Source of the DNA: Avena insularis
Lineage: Eukaryota > Streptophyta > Magnoliopsida > Poales > Poaceae
DNA: 64,000 nucleotides
Assembly (NCBI GenBank): GCA_023614405.1
Contig: CM042691.1
Location: forward strand, 169,852,927 to 169,916,926
Reading direction: 5' to 3'
Shown piece by piece: positions 1-11,065 of the stretch. Both the position numbers and the translations under genes were made by a program. Position 1 is the first letter of the stretch; each line of letters begins with the position of its first letter. The notes under the pieces are model-generated. The model was not told where the DNA came from and searched no databases. It saw only the letters and a list, made by a program, of their open reading frames with translations.

Positions 1-248
1 TCCCTCCCCTCTGCATAGGACGCCCATCACAACTCCTCCTGCATCGCCTCCTCATGCCGGCGGCTGGATCCCGTCTCCCCTCCCGCACCCAGCCGCCTCT
101 CTCCTCCACATATGACGCCCATCACACCTCCTCCTGCAGCGCCTCCACACGCCGGCCGCCGGTCTTCAATGTCGCTGGTTGTAATTCTCGCCAAGCTCGT
201 CGTCGCCCCTGATCTAGACGACGACCACCGTGAAGACTAGATGCGTCA
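1..248. repeat. Pyrimidine-rich flank with an imperfect 43-bp direct duplication
   Basis: A C-rich stretch in which the segment at about 19-61 recurs at about 114-156, 95 bases downstream, with a few substitutions. Both copies begin GACGCCCATCACA and end in GCCGGC. It could be the 5' untranslated or upstream part of the short open frame that starts at 249, but no promoter element is convincing. Nothing else is recognisable here. Confidence 0.5.
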
Positions 249-304
249 ATGGGAAGGAGGTTGTCGACGGATCTGAGCGTCATCACTCGCCGTGGGTCAC
301 TACC

Positions 305-635
305 TGTTATATGTTGATCCAAATTCTACAAAGTATAGGCCAACTTCTGACGAGTGGAGCGAGGCCCGTCGCCGGGAGGCTTGGGCGGAATGACGTGATG
401 CAGATGCGGATCGTCGAAGACCTAGGTTTCCACCGATATATAAACCCTTGTAAGCCCGGTTGGGAGAGTTGCATCTGTGAAATCCCGGCGTTGTAAACAC
501 TCTCGATATAGTGAAGTTTTGGTGGCGGGCGCGTGGTTTTTCCTCTCTTTGTTGGAGAGGTTTTCCACGCTAATCTGTGTCCCCTTGGTGTGTTTTGTTT
601 TCGTTCTTCGTTATCTTCTTGTCGCAATTGTAACA
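305..635 (+). repeat. 5' LTR of copia 1
   Basis: A 331-bp LTR beginning TG and ending CA. A TATATAAA box at 437-444 is the likely core promoter. It matches 4673-5007 throughout with scattered substitutions and small indels, which indicates an old insertion. Confidence 0.92.
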
Positions 636-651
636 AGTGGTATCGAGCCCG
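636..651 (+). promoter_or_regulatory. Primer-binding site of copia 1
   Basis: TGGTATCGAGCCC starts two bases after the LTR. It is close to the TGGTATCAGAGC complement of the initiator methionine tRNA 3' end used by most plant copia elements, with a small deletion. Confidence 0.75.
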
Positions 652-672
652 TTCTAATCTAGGGTTTGCGAC

Positions 673-1430
673 ATGTCGTCATTGAAGTTCGATCTACCAC
701 GGTGGACTACACCACAAGATTCTCCTTGTGGCGGTGAAGATGAGGCGATTCTCGCCCAAACTTCGATCTGGATGAAGCTGGATGGATTCGGTGAAAAGGA
801 TGCTAAGACTGGTCCATGAAGAAGCGGAAGGACCGTAAGGCTTTGTCTTTGATTCAACTTCATCGTCCAATAATATTTTGCGGAATCTTGGAGATGAAAT
901 CACGCCTATGGAAAAACTAGAAACGATCCGCATGTCAAAGGATCTAACCAAGAAGATGCATGTGAAGATGAAGTTGTTCTCGCATAGATTGCAGAAGGTG
1001 GATCGGTAATGAATCACTTATCTCTTTAGAGAGATTATTTCGATTTGCAATCTATGGAAGTAAAATATGATGATGAGGATCTAGCCCTATTACTCTTATG
1101 CTCACGCCTAGTTCTTATACACACTTTCGTGATACAATGTTGTTGAGCCGTGAGAAGATAACCCTTGATGAAGTGCAAGATGCCCTCAAACAGAGGGAAA
1201 AGATGAAATCTATGGTGCAGTGAGATGGGCGTCCTCCAAGGCTGAAGCTCTGCAGTTCGTGGCGACCGAAAGCGTAGATTTAACAACCATGGCAACCGAG
1301 ATAAGAGCAAAGACGCAGAGGTCGCTCAAGTCCAAGGGAAAGGACAAGTTCTGCAGGTATTGTAAGAAATCTAATCATGTTATTGATGATTCCGAAGTCG
1401 CAGAATAAGGAGAAAAGGAACGTGCCTACC
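673..1430 (+). pseudogene. gag: Copia 1 gag (broken)
   Basis: The frame starts at an ATG at 673 soon after the primer-binding site, the usual position for copia gag, the nucleocapsid/capsid precursor that packages the RNA. The 5' half is interrupted by several frameshifts. The 3' end retains the remains of a CCHC zinc knuckle at about 1350-1395: the order Cys-x2-Cys-x4-His is present but the final cysteine is replaced by serine. This can no longer make a complete Gag. Confidence 0.75.
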
Positions 1431-1490
1431 AGAAAGATAAGGATCAAGGCAATGGTAAGGCTGCTATTGTTTCGATAGTTACGATGGTGA

Positions 1491-4400
1491 ATGCTTAGCT
1501 TTTTGCTTGTGCTTCTCGTGATGATGAATGGATACTTGATCTGCATGTTCGTTTCATATTTGTGTAACAAAGATTGGTTCATTCATATGAGTCTGCGGAC
1601 TAGAGATTTTGTCGTGGGGAATGACAACCCATGCCATATCGTTGGTGTTGGATCTGTTAAGATTAGGACACATGATGGCGTGACACGCACGTTGAGTGAG
1701 GTGAAGCACATACCAAGCATGGCTAGAAATTTGATCTCCCGAGTACCATGGACGTTGATGGATACAAGTATGCGGTGGGCATCGAGTTCAAGGTATCAAA
1801 AGGTTCTCTTATTCACATGATAGGTGATATGAATTACGCTAAATTATATGTTCTTAGAGGTAGCACTTTGCCCGGTATTGCTGTCATTGTTACTTTCTAA
1901 TGATTACGATGATTGTGGTAAAACACATCTATGGCATATGCGTCTTGGGCATATGAGCGAACAAGGCATGGCGAGTTGGTCAAGAGAGAGCTGATTGATG
2001 GTTGCAACTTGAGTAAGTTTGAGTTCTGTGAGCTTTGCATCTTTGGTAAGCATAAAAGAGTTAAATTCAATGCTTCCGCTCATACCACCAAAGGCATATT
2101 AGATTATGTGCATGCTGATGTATGGGGTCCGTCTCAGAAGACTTCTATTGGTGGTGCTAATTATATGCTTACTATTATTGATGATTACTCAAGAAAGGTG
2201 TGGCCTTATTTTACAAGCATAAATCGATGTTTTGATGCTTTTAAGAAGTGGAAAGTTATGGTTGAAAAATGATCGAGAAGAAGGTAAAGGTACTACGTCT
2301 CGACAATGGTATGGAATTGCTTCTAATGAGTTTGAGGAGTTTTGCAAGAACGATGGCATGATCAGCATCACACCATCCCATATACTCCTCAAAGAATGGC
2401 GTGGCGTAACGCATGAATGTAACCATCATCTCGAGGGCTCGTATGTTGTCTAATGCGGTATGCATAGGCGTTTCGGCTGAAGCACCAACACAACAGTTAC
2501 CTCATCAACAGTCACCTTCTATTCCACTTGAGAAGAAAACTCCTATTGAGGTATGGTCGTTCACTGCTGATTATTCACGATTGAGAGTTTTTGGTTGCAC
2601 CGCTTATGCTCGTGTTGATAATGGAAAGTTAGAGCCTAGAGTCGCAAGTGCATATTCCTTGGTTATGGTTCAGAGTTAAGGCATATAAACTATGGAACCA
2701 CAAACAAAAAGGATTTTGTTGAGTAGGAACGTTGTTTTCAATGAATCCGTTATGTATCATGACTTGCCATCGATCCCTCTCCTGCTATTGGAGAGGAGGA
2801 GTTCGTAAAGTGTGTGGAGCACTGCAGTAAAACTGCTGATAATAATCTTTGTTGTTGATGATACTCATGAGGAAAATATTGATGATGATGTTGTTCAAAG
2901 ACTCACCTCTATCGCTTTGCGGCAGCCACAGAATCTATTGCTGCCGATAGATCGAGACGTAACATAGTTCCACCTCGTCGTTTAATTGAAGAGTGTAATC
3001 TTGTACATTATGCTTTGAGTTGTCTTTGAGCAATTGGAGAACGATTCGAACTCGCTACATATAATGAAGCCATTGCATCCGCTGACCGCGAGAAGTGGGT
3101 ATACGCTATGCAAGAAGAGATGCAATCGCTTGAGAAAAATGGCACATGGGATGTTGTGCGCTTGCCTAAACAAAAGAAGGCGGTCCGCTGCAAGTGGATC
3201 TTCAAGAAAAAGGAAGGTCTATCTCCCAAAGATCCTTCAAGGTACAAGGCAAGGTTAGTAGCAAAAGGGTTCAGCCAGATTCCAGGTATTGATTACAATG
3301 ATGTGTTCTCTCCAGTTGTGAAGAATAGTTCCATTCGTACTTTCTTTAGTATTGTGGCTATGCGTGATCTTGAGCTTGAGCAGTTAGATGTCAAGACCGC
3401 TTTTCTGCATGGAGAGCTTGATGAGGAAATATACATGGACCAACCAGAAGGGTTCATAGTGCACGTAAAGAGGATTTTGTGTGCAAATTAAAGAAGTCTC
3501 TTTATGGCTTAAAGCAATCTCCAAGACAAGGTATAAAAGGTTTGATTCATTTATGATCTCACATGGTTTTGAGAGGTCTAAATATGATAGTTGTGTTTAT
3601 ATCAAGTTTGTTGATGGGTCACCTATATACTTGTCGCTATATGTTGATGATATGTTAATTCTCGCCAAGGGCATGAAAGAAATCACTACTTTGAAGGCAC
3701 ACCTAAGTAGTGAGTTTGAGATGAAGGATCTTGGTGCCGCTAAGAAGATCTTAGGTATGGAGATTACCCGAGATAGAAAATCTGGTTTGTTATTTCTTAG
3801 TCAAAAGTTACATTAAGAAAGTTCTTCATCGCTTTAATATGGATGGGGCCAACTCGGTTAGTACTCCTATTGCTCCTCACTTTAAATTGTCGGTTTCAAT
3901 GTCCTACTCGATGAAGAGTTTGAGTACATGTCAAAGGTGCCATATTCTAGTGTTGGTTCTTTGATGTATGCCATGGTTTGTTCTCGCCGATTTATCATAT
4001 GCTATGAGTTTGATAAGTAGATACATGGCTAATCTGGTAAAGAACATTGGAAGGTCGTTGATTGGGTTTTCAGTACCTTCTTGGCACTTCCAATGCTTGT
4101 TTGAAGTTTGGCAGACCGTGAGGGACTCATTGGCTATGTGGATTCAGATTTTCTTTGCCGATTTGGATAAGAGAAGATCCTCACAGGTTATGTGTTTAAT
4201 GTTGGAGGTTGTGTCGTTAGTGGAAGGCTACATTGCAGTTTGTTGTTGCACAATCTACTCAAGCTGAATACATGGCTATTCTCAAGCTTGCAAAGAACTG
4301 CTTTGGTTGAAAGGTTTGTTTGTCGAGCTTTGTGGAGATGATTCTTGCATTACTTTGTTTTGTGACACCAAAGTGCCATATACCTTACAAAAGATCGGAT

Positions 4401-4580
4401 GTTCCATGAGAGAACTAAGCACATTGATGTCAAGTACCATTTTGTTAGAGACATTGTTGCTCAAGGTAAATTAAAGAGCAAGATCAGCACTCATGATAAT
4501 CTCACCGATATGATGACTAAACTGTTCCTCGTTGTTAAGTTTGAGCTTTGCTCGAACTTAGTTGGTTTAACTGATTAGCC
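1491..4580 (+). pseudogene. pol: Copia 1 pol: protease, integrase, reverse transcriptase, RNase H (broken)
   Basis: Four enzymatic regions follow each other in copia order. The GAG-pre-integrase and integrase zinc region lies at about 1920-2060 (LWHMRLGHMS, then CELCIFGKHKRVKF). The integrase core begins at about 2100 with the first catalytic Asp in HADVWGP. The reverse transcriptase region spans about 3100-3830, with [19 protein letters not shown] near 3380-3440 and the catalytic YVDD at 3640-3651. RNase H traces (QSTQAEYMA, then HDNLTDMMTK) lie at about 4250-4520. Reading frames change repeatedly, notably near 2270, 2680, 3480 and 3815, and many stops interrupt RNase H. The catalytic YVDD survives, but no polyprotein could be made. 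The antisense frames over this interval are shadows. Confidence 0.85.
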
Positions 4581-4660
4581 CAAGTGGCTATTGGCGAAAG
4601 TATTTGCTTTGTTTGTTCGGTGAGATGGTTCTTGTTGATGCTACAAGGAGGAATTTGTCT

Positions 4661-5007
4661 CAAGGTGGAGTTTGTTATATGTTGATCCAAATTCTACAAA
4701 GTATAGGCCAACTTCTGACGAGTGGAGCGAGGCCGTCGTCACGGAGGCTTGAGCGGCTTGACCCACACGATCTGATGCGGATCGTCAAGACCTAGGTTTT
4801 CACCGATATATAAACCCTTGTAAGTCACGGTTGGGAGAGTTGCATCGTGAAATCCCGGCGCTTGTAAACACTCCTCGATATAGTGAAGTTTCATTTGGCA
4901 AGTGGTTTTTCCTCTCTTTGTTGGAGAGGTTTTTCCACGTTAAATCTGTGTCCCCCTTGCTGTGTTTTGTTTTCGTTCTTCGTTATCTTCTTGTCGCAAT
5001 TGTAACA
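4661..5007 (+). repeat. 3' LTR of copia 1 with its polypurine tract
   Basis: The purine-rich CAAGGTGGAG (4661-4670) lies two bases before the LTR start at 4673 and is the probable plus-strand priming site. The LTR (4673-5007, 335 bp) ends TGTAACA and is followed by the second CTACC. Confidence 0.9.
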
Positions 5008-5211
5008 CTACCATCAGGAGCGGCTGCCTCCACGATTTCCTCCTTCACAAGGTTGGCACCCATACTTCCTCACGATTCCCCTCTTACACACTTATGCGAC
5101 GCCTGCAAGATAATTGAATCTGTGCTCAAAACATATACTCCATATTTCTTTGCAGCTGTAGGGCAGATCATGAGCACAACAAGGTATTGTTGTCCTTGCC
5201 GTCACACCTGA

Positions 5212-6437
5212 TAAGATCAGGTTCTTACCACAATTCTTATGACTGAATGATCTTCCAAAAATAAATTTTGTGAGTCAGCTGTTGTTCTGAGAATGTTACA
5301 AATGCTTGGCAATTTCAATAATATTGGTTGTAAAATTGTTTACCTTTCGAAAGCCTTGAATTACATAAGGCTTTTTCGCCACTTTTCTCAGGGTTGATCG
5401 AAGTTCTTTAGTCAATACGCTGATGCTAACAGATACAAAATTCAGGAAGTCATCGCCAAAGGGAAGTTAAAGTGTTCTTTGTTTGGATATTGACCAATAT
5501 ACCAAAGACAAGGTGATAATCAAGAAAATACACAATATCTTTGGGTCTTATTTGATGCTACCCGGATCCTTCGTGAGATCATATCTATTTATACATCCTG
5601 ATACAACTGAGATCATATCTTTGGGTCTTATTTGATGCTACCCAGATCCTTCGTGAGATCATATCTATTTATACATCCTGATACAATTGAGATCATTTAT
5701 ATATAATGGTACCTCCATAAAGGAGGGACAACAAGGACATTTATGTCGTCTTTGAGACGATGGATACAAACCCCATGAGTGAAGGCCAATATGACTAAAC
5801 CAAAGAGTCCATCAATTCTATCTCTATCAGATACTTCGCACTTTGAAATATACTTATAATGGTATGCTAATTTTCTTTCCGATTGAAATCTGAGTTAGTA
5901 TATAGTTTTCTATTATTGTGCAATCTTTCTTAGATATCTATATCATATGATGCGCGCTCTAAAATGTACTCCAACCACTACTGATGCCTTGTTGTGGTCC
6001 ATTAGGTGTGTATACACAATCTGAAGTAGTGAGTTCACACATAAATTTCAGTGTAGTGCCAAGTGCTAATCCGATTACCTTGGCCACCATATTTATTGAA
6101 AATTGTCCTATGTTCTCCATGAGTAATGCAACTGTGTTAATAATTTGCATTGGCTATTGAGTTCCATCAGACATGAATGGCTCCCCGGGTGCAAGAACTA
6201 CTATAGTTTCTACTTTCATTTTACAAAGAACCTATGCTGCCAAGTTCAGTTTTCCGTTTTTAAATGAAATAAAAGCTCTTAATTTCATGGTTAAACATTT
6301 TTTCTTGGGTGATCTCATGGTACAACATAATCGCTTTACTTGACAAAAGATGACCAGGTAGTCGGGAATTTTAGTACAAGTTTTATGATCTGGGGTGATA
6401 ATATATTAATCAATTTGAACACCTACCTTTAATTGTG
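5212..6437. other. Noncoding interval with one 80-bp tandem duplication
   Basis: AT-rich sequence with no frame I can assign to a protein family. The only structure I see is an exact-length 80-bp duplication at 5535-5614 and 5615-5694, differing at a few positions. Confidence 0.6.
5535..5694. repeat. Tandem duplication, 80-bp unit, two copies
   Basis: The second copy begins immediately after the first, with ATATCTTTGGGTC at 5535 and again at 5615. Differences are single bases, for example CCCGGATCC against CCCAGATCC. Replication slippage or unequal exchange would produce it. Confidence 0.9.
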
Positions 6438-6911
6438 AAGCTGACACTTAATTTGCAATGTCTAGGACTACTGTAGTTCATCTAGCATAGCGGCATAGTG
6501 CCATTGTGATTGATTTTGATTTACGAATCCGATTTTAAGGTGAGTTGTGATTTCGTGGATATATGCACTAATGAATTGTGATTTGTAGGTTGGAGGCGGG
6601 GACATTGGCCAGTAATCATATATATTGTTTCTTAGTAGCTGAAAGGAACAAACTCTATATATGAAATTACAGTGTTGAGTTTTATGCATTATTAGACCAA
6701 AATCCCTGATATATGTTTCAGAAATTATTGGGGGAAAGTAATGGTATCTCATATTATTTGGGGTGCAAAGTTCAACTTTCTATTTTTTCTATTCCATTTT
6801 TATGGTATTTACACTTAAATGCAAAGCTGACACTTTCAATGTCTAGGACTACTAGAGTACATCCGGCATACTCGCACAGTGGCATTGTGATTGATTTTGA
6901 TATATAGATCC
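6438..6911. repeat. Diverged interspersed direct repeat, two copies
   Basis: The segment at about 6438-6532 and the one at about 6824-6911 share AAGCTGACACTT, AATGTCTAGGACTACT and CATTGTGATTGATTTTGAT in the same order and orientation, with indels between the blocks. The spacing is about 386 bp. It looks like a duplication of the flank of the RNase H-like fragment that follows. Confidence 0.7.
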
Positions 6912-6933
6912 AATTCTTTTTATACCTCGGGCT

Positions 6934-7345
6934 GAGGAGGGCAAAATTATCTTGTCTGCCTGGGGATCCATTCCACAATGTGCGTCTTCTGAATATGCAG
7001 AAGCTTTGGCTGTTTTGGAAGGTGTCAAAATGATCATCACCTCAGCTGTATGGCCTGTGCATTTGGAGTCTGGCTGTATCACTGTGACCAGGGAGTTGTA
7101 CACGGGAGAGAGAAGAGTAATAAATCAGCTATTTCAGAAATTATCTCTGAGTTACCAACCTTCAGAGTCAGTAAGGTTTTGGAGTCAGTTTTACCTGATG
7201 TGGATGCTCTGCCTATCGAAGATTGTGATGGTTTTTGTAACTGAAAAACTTCTTAATCAATACACATGCCAATTCAAGAAACAAAGACATAACACAGCAT
7301 GGAGCCGGAGCAGAAAGGGCGGTGGGAGGACACCAAGAGGGTGGG
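6934..7345 (+). pseudogene. RNase H-like (RVT_3 type) gene fragment, frameshifted
   Basis: From about 6934 one frame reads GKIILSAWG, then SSEYAEALAVLEGVKM and WPVHLESGC. This fits the plant RNase H-like domain found at the end of LINE-type proteins and in many stand-alone grass proteins: the Glu of AEALA followed by the Asp or equivalent of LESDC. Here the LESDC aspartate reads as glycine. After about 7095 the similarity moves to another frame (SAISEIISELPTFRVSKV) and, near 7250-7340, to a third with a THANSRNK-like tail. So the domain is nearly full length but broken by at least two frameshifts. The domain order is what I see; the family assignment is from memory of conserved words. It may be cargo of the transposon whose end lies near 7920. 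Confidence 0.5.
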
Positions 7346-8068
7346 CTATATCACCACACAATTACAATCATGCGAAGCATGTAACAAGCATGTGATATTT
7401 GCTCCTTGAAATATGTACCTACGTTTGATTATTAATTGGACATGGATGTAGATCCTCGTTTTTATACTGATTTGCCAGAGGAATGAAAATGAGAAAATAA
7501 GTGTTATTTGATGACTCCAATTGAAACAGAGAGAAATCAAGAAAATCTTGTGGATGTACATCACAGAGGTGACGGAAATGAAAGCAGTATAGTTGAAGCT
7601 GTCTCGAGTGAAGTGAAATCTTAGTCAACAAGAGAACACAACTGAGTCGTTTCTTTCTTAGCATATATTATTGAATTATAGATATTTTATCATATCACAT
7701 TTTAAGCAAAGTAGAATCTTATTGTTTTAGACTATCATGTGGTTATATTTTTCTGTACATTAAAGTTTTGTGTATTATATTTGCAATTACGATAAAAGAA
7801 ATAAGCGGTCATAGCAACAGACGGTTATTTATTAACTATTAATTAATACATTAAAACAATTAACAAGATGAAATAATATAGACTTTCTTTCCCTTTGCAA
7901 CGCACGGGCATGTTTTCTAGTATAGTATAAACAACAGTAAACCATGTAATTTTGGCTCAATAGTTATGTACATGGGATCCCAACCGTACTATGTATGATC
8001 AAATTAGTGTGCAGAGATGCACAGTAGGGTTCTCTGAATTTTGTGTTCAAAATATATATATACGGTGG
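7346..8068. other. AT-rich noncoding interval containing a likely Helitron end
   Basis: No coding frame is supported. The only recognisable structure is the Helitron-like terminus at 7891-7920. The sequence after it, 7921-8068, is AT-rich and leads into the tandem array. Confidence 0.5.
7891..7920 (+). mobile_element. Probable Helitron 3' terminus
   Basis: The sequence has CCCTTTGCAACGCACGGGCA followed by TGTTTTCTAG and then T. Grass Helitrons commonly end with an imperfect CCC...GCAACGCACGGG hairpin a few bases before CTAG, inserted next to a T, and this stretch fits that pattern. The stem is imperfect (CCC with GGG plus part of GC). I cannot identify the 5' TC terminus, so the element's length is unknown. 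The RNase H-like fragment upstream would be plausible captured cargo. Confidence 0.45.
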
Positions 8069-8069
8069 C

Positions 8070-9085
8070 TTATGGATGTAAAAAACCATTAAATCATTAG
8101 TATTGGATGCATTTTTCTACACATAGGATGTATGTTTTTAACCCTAGAGTTTTTTTACATATTATACAGTAGAGGGTTACTGTATACTCATAGGATGTAA
8201 AATTTGGAAAATAAATACATCCTATTTCATATGCTTATAATCAAAAGTTTCTTGAAAGTTCTCTAGTAGGGTTTTCAAGTTTTTATGGATGTAACAAACC
8301 CATAAAATCATTAGTATTGGATGTACTATTCTGTAAAAAACCCTTAAATCATTAGTATTAGATGCATTTTTCTACACATAGGATGTATGTTTTTAACCCT
8401 AGAGTCTGTTTTTACATATTATACAGTAGAGGGTTACTGTATACTCATAGGATGTAAAATTTGGAAAATAAATACATCCTATTTTTCATATGCTTATAAT
8501 CGAAAGTTTCCTGAAAGTTCTCTAGTAGGGTTTTCAAGTTTTTATGGATGTAACAAACCCATAAAATCATTAGTATTGGATGTACTATTCTGTAAAAAAA
8601 ACCTTAAATCATTAGTATTGGATGCATTTTTCTACACATAGGATGTATGTTTTAACCCTGGAGCTTTTTTTACATATTATACAGTAGAGGGTTACTGTAT
8701 ACTCATAGGATGTAAAATTTGGAAAATAAATACATCCTATTTCATATGCTTATAATCAAAAGTTTCCTGAAAGTTCTCTAGTAGGGTTTTCAAGTTTTTA
8801 TGGTTGCAACAAACCCATAAAATCATTAGTATTGGACGTACTATTCTACACATAGGATGTATATTTTTTACTAATGAAGTTTTTAATCATATTTTTACAG
8901 CAAAGGGGGTTACTGAATAATCACAGGATGTAAAATATGGACAAAAAAATACATCCTATTCATATGGACCCAATGTTTTTCTACATATACGAGTTGTTTT
9001 GTGTATTCCAATGTTTCCATAAGGTTATACAGCAGGGTCTTTTCAAAGTTATGGATGTAACAAACCCATAAAATCATTAGTAGTA
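8070..9085. repeat. Tandem array, about 250-bp unit, roughly four copies
   Basis: The marker AAATCATTAGTATT followed by GATGCATTTTTC appears at 8091, 8346 and 8606 (spacings 255 and 260), and a more diverged fourth unit runs to about 9085. Each complete unit also carries a second AAATCATTAGTATT before GGATGTACTATTC, so the unit is itself partly duplicated. Within a unit ATAGGATGTA (8190-8199) faces its exact complement TACATCCTAT (8216-8225) across 16 bases. The array is noncoding; the frame at 8387-8641 is a by-product of the repeat. Confidence 0.85.
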
Positions 9086-9261
9086 ATAGTAGTTACACCT
9101 TTTTGTGTTTGAAATAACTTGAGATTCTTTTTCAATTTTGCTGCAGGATTCTGTTGCATCTCTATCTCCCATCATTTTTTATCCTAAGATGATTCAAGTA
9201 GTACCTATGGTACGATCAGTTGTGCACGTATACATCTAGATGTTTTAATTTATTTTTCATT

Positions 9262-9600
9262 TGTCTCCCATCATTCCCACACATCAAAGAGTGCCCCCAA
9301 GGCTGGACAATCGAAATTAAAAAGGATGAAGCAAAGGTTCCAATTCAGAGTCAAGGTAACTAAAGAAGAAGAGAAGCCTGAGCTGCCGATAGATGATATT
9401 GAGTCTCTTGCAAGGAGACACCACTGCCTGAGGAAGTTCCACTTGTAGATGACCATCTCACTGTGAATCGAACATCTAAAAATAAAAATCAGATAATGTT
9501 TCTGGATGTTAATCTGGCTGCTGGGTGTCTTCCGACTCAGTTACATCTTCAAGGGCTCGTGCATTTAGATCAAGTCCACCAGGAAGTATCTGTCTGTATT
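9262..9600 (+). pseudogene. Unidentified gene fragment with one frameshift
   Basis: From about 9262 a frame reads as a basic stretch (KSAPKAGQSKLKRMK), then KVTKEEEKPELPIDDIES. Near 9410 the sensible reading shifts by one base and continues as PLPEEVPLVDDHLTVN and beyond. The change from basic to acidic and the charged, low-aromatic composition look like a real disordered protein segment rather than noise. An upstream TTTGCTGCAG (about 9137-9147) could be a splice acceptor. I cannot name the family. It may be a captured or relict exon, and no complete start or stop context is present. Confidence 0.3.
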
Positions 9601-10479
9601 TGCAAGAACATATATCTTCTTACTTATGATTTTTTACATACAAATGGCAAATCATATAAAAAAGTTACATGGTGCCGTAGAATGTACAATTAATATACAA
9701 GGTTTTTCCAGAAGCTATTTGCATGCATATTCTCAAGTATAATTGCCTCCAAAACTTACTGTAGATATGAACATAACTGTCTATTCCAAAAAAGGCAAAA
9801 TGCATCTAAATGTGTTTGTTGATATTTGTTACAGGTCACACTAAAGGAATTACCCACTTCGTGGTCACAAGCTAAACCAATGGGGTCTACATGTCGAGTG
9901 AACATATATAAACCTGTCAAAGTACATGCTGCTCTCTATATGTATGTTTCAGGTTTCGATTATCTTGGTTCAGTAGTTATTTTAGCTACTTATGTGGCCG
10001 AAGGCGGTCTACAATGTGTGCATTGCTGCCATTGCTTGTGCTTTTGTTATGCACTAAGCTGTTAAATTTCTAATTGCTTCTGTCATTTTGTTACTCTTTG
10101 ACGCTACATGGAGTTTGGTGTTCAAATTGTGTGAAGAGCAAGTCATGGCGCCCTACACTTTTTGAGTGAGCAAAAACTAGAACAAAGCATGTTGATTTTG
10201 GTTCCGGGATTTGTGACACTATTTCCTTTTGCACCATCTGTTCGGTTGGAGGTTGCAGTACATCTCAGAAACATGCTAGAAACCACATGCACAGTTCCTA
10301 CTTGTGACAGCAAAAATTTTCTACAACCTCCTACTTTCCCAATGAGATTTGGATATAGTTTCTATCCTTTGGAATATTGTCTGTTACATGTAAATAGGAT
10401 CCTAATGCTATGTGGGGTTTGGGGGCAGGTTATCCTGATGTTTCCCCAACAACGAAATTTTGCATCTACCTTTGTTTTT
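9601..10479. other. Interval without a recognisable gene
   Basis: Mostly AT-rich sequence. A TTGTTACAG at about 9827-9835 could be an intron acceptor belonging to the fragment at 9262-9600, followed by a short open stretch to about 9930, but no family resemblance was found. The plus-strand frame at 10162-10503 shows no domain and runs into the MITE. Confidence 0.4.
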
Positions 10480-10481
10480 TA

Positions 10482-10650
10482 CTCCCTCCGTTTCAAAATA
10501 TAAGATATTTTAGCTTTGTAAAGCAAATGTACCTATACTTATTTTTAGTATATAGGTTTACTCAGGTTTAGAGTGTATCAACGCACTAGAAAAAGTCTAG
10601 GTACATTTTCTTCTCAAACTAAAACATCTTATATTTTGAAACGGAGGGAG
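10482..10650. mobile_element. Stowaway-type MITE (Tc1/mariner-derived), 169 bp
   Basis: The ends are CTCCCTCCGTTTCAAAATAT and its inverted counterpart ending GAAACGGAGGGAG. TA dinucleotides flank it at 10480-10481 and 10651-10652, the target duplication of Tc1/mariner elements. It has no coding capacity and would need a mariner-type transposase in trans. Confidence 0.95.
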
Positions 10651-10652
10651 TA

Positions 10653-11060
10653 GAATATAAGCTATATTTTCCTACAAATCTGGTTATGCAAAAGAAGTCT
10701 TACCCTTTTTCTTCAGAATCTTGCACGATAGATGTAGTGGATCTTTTTGTTCTTTTCTTTGCTGGTATAGTTGCCTGTAATTTCTGCTCTAAGAACTGCT
10801 AGATCGATGGAGTTTTCTGCCGCTGGAGTAAAGAAGAAAGCATGTTATTTTAGGCGAGTTCTGTGTCGATGGGGCGCTCCCTTCCGTGCCTGACGCGCGC
10901 CCTCCGGCGCCAAAAACGAACCGGGAATCCGTCCTGCTACCAATTTCTATTTCTGGAATCTTTCCATATCAGGTCCTAGGACCAGCGTCTATTTTCGGAA
11001 ATTTTCTAATTAGGACAAGGGGGCACAGCGTAGCGCTAAACAGTAACCGTGTACTGTGTA
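10653..11060. other. Interval without a recognisable gene
   Basis: Contains a GC-rich patch near 10870-10925 and otherwise ordinary sequence up to the TCCAC target site of copia 2. No frame is supported. Confidence 0.5.
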
Positions 11061-11065
11061 TCCAC

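Larger units (their letters stand above)
305..5007 (+). mobile_element. Ty1/copia LTR retrotransposon 1 (complete ends, decayed coding region)
   Basis: Two direct repeats of about 330 bp (305-635 and 4673-5007) begin TGTTATATG and end TGTAACA, and the element is flanked by the perfect 5-bp duplication CTACC (300-304 and 5008-5012). A primer-binding site of initiator-Met type follows the left LTR, and a purine-rich tract precedes the right one. The interior of about 4.0 kb has the copia order gag, protease, integrase, reverse transcriptase, RNase H on the plus strand. Motif wording such as a CxxC-FGK integrase finger and YVDDMLIL resembles the Tnt1/Tork-like branch, which is an inference from memory. 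Many frameshifts and stops make it an old, non-autonomous copy. Confidence 0.93.
249..5211 (+). pseudogene. Short open frame of unknown function, split by a copia insertion
   Basis: An ATG at 249 opens a frame that runs to the insertion point at 304. When the retrotransposon and one copy of its 5-bp target duplication are ignored, the same frame resumes at 5013 and stays open to a TGA at 5209-5211, giving 84 codons. The nearest upstream in-frame stop is at 231-233. I do not recognise the product. The downstream part contains a Cys-x2-Cys pair near residue 50 and two further cysteines close to the C-terminus, and no signal peptide is obvious. A stop-free run of this length could occur by chance, and TTTGCAG near 5155 could be a splice acceptor instead. 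What is seen is the frame continuity; that it was ever a gene is inference. Confidence 0.3.

Noticed and set aside
8060..9085. CRISPR-like array
   Set aside because: Units are about 250 bp without short regular repeats and unique spacers, and the DNA is clearly a plant nuclear genome.
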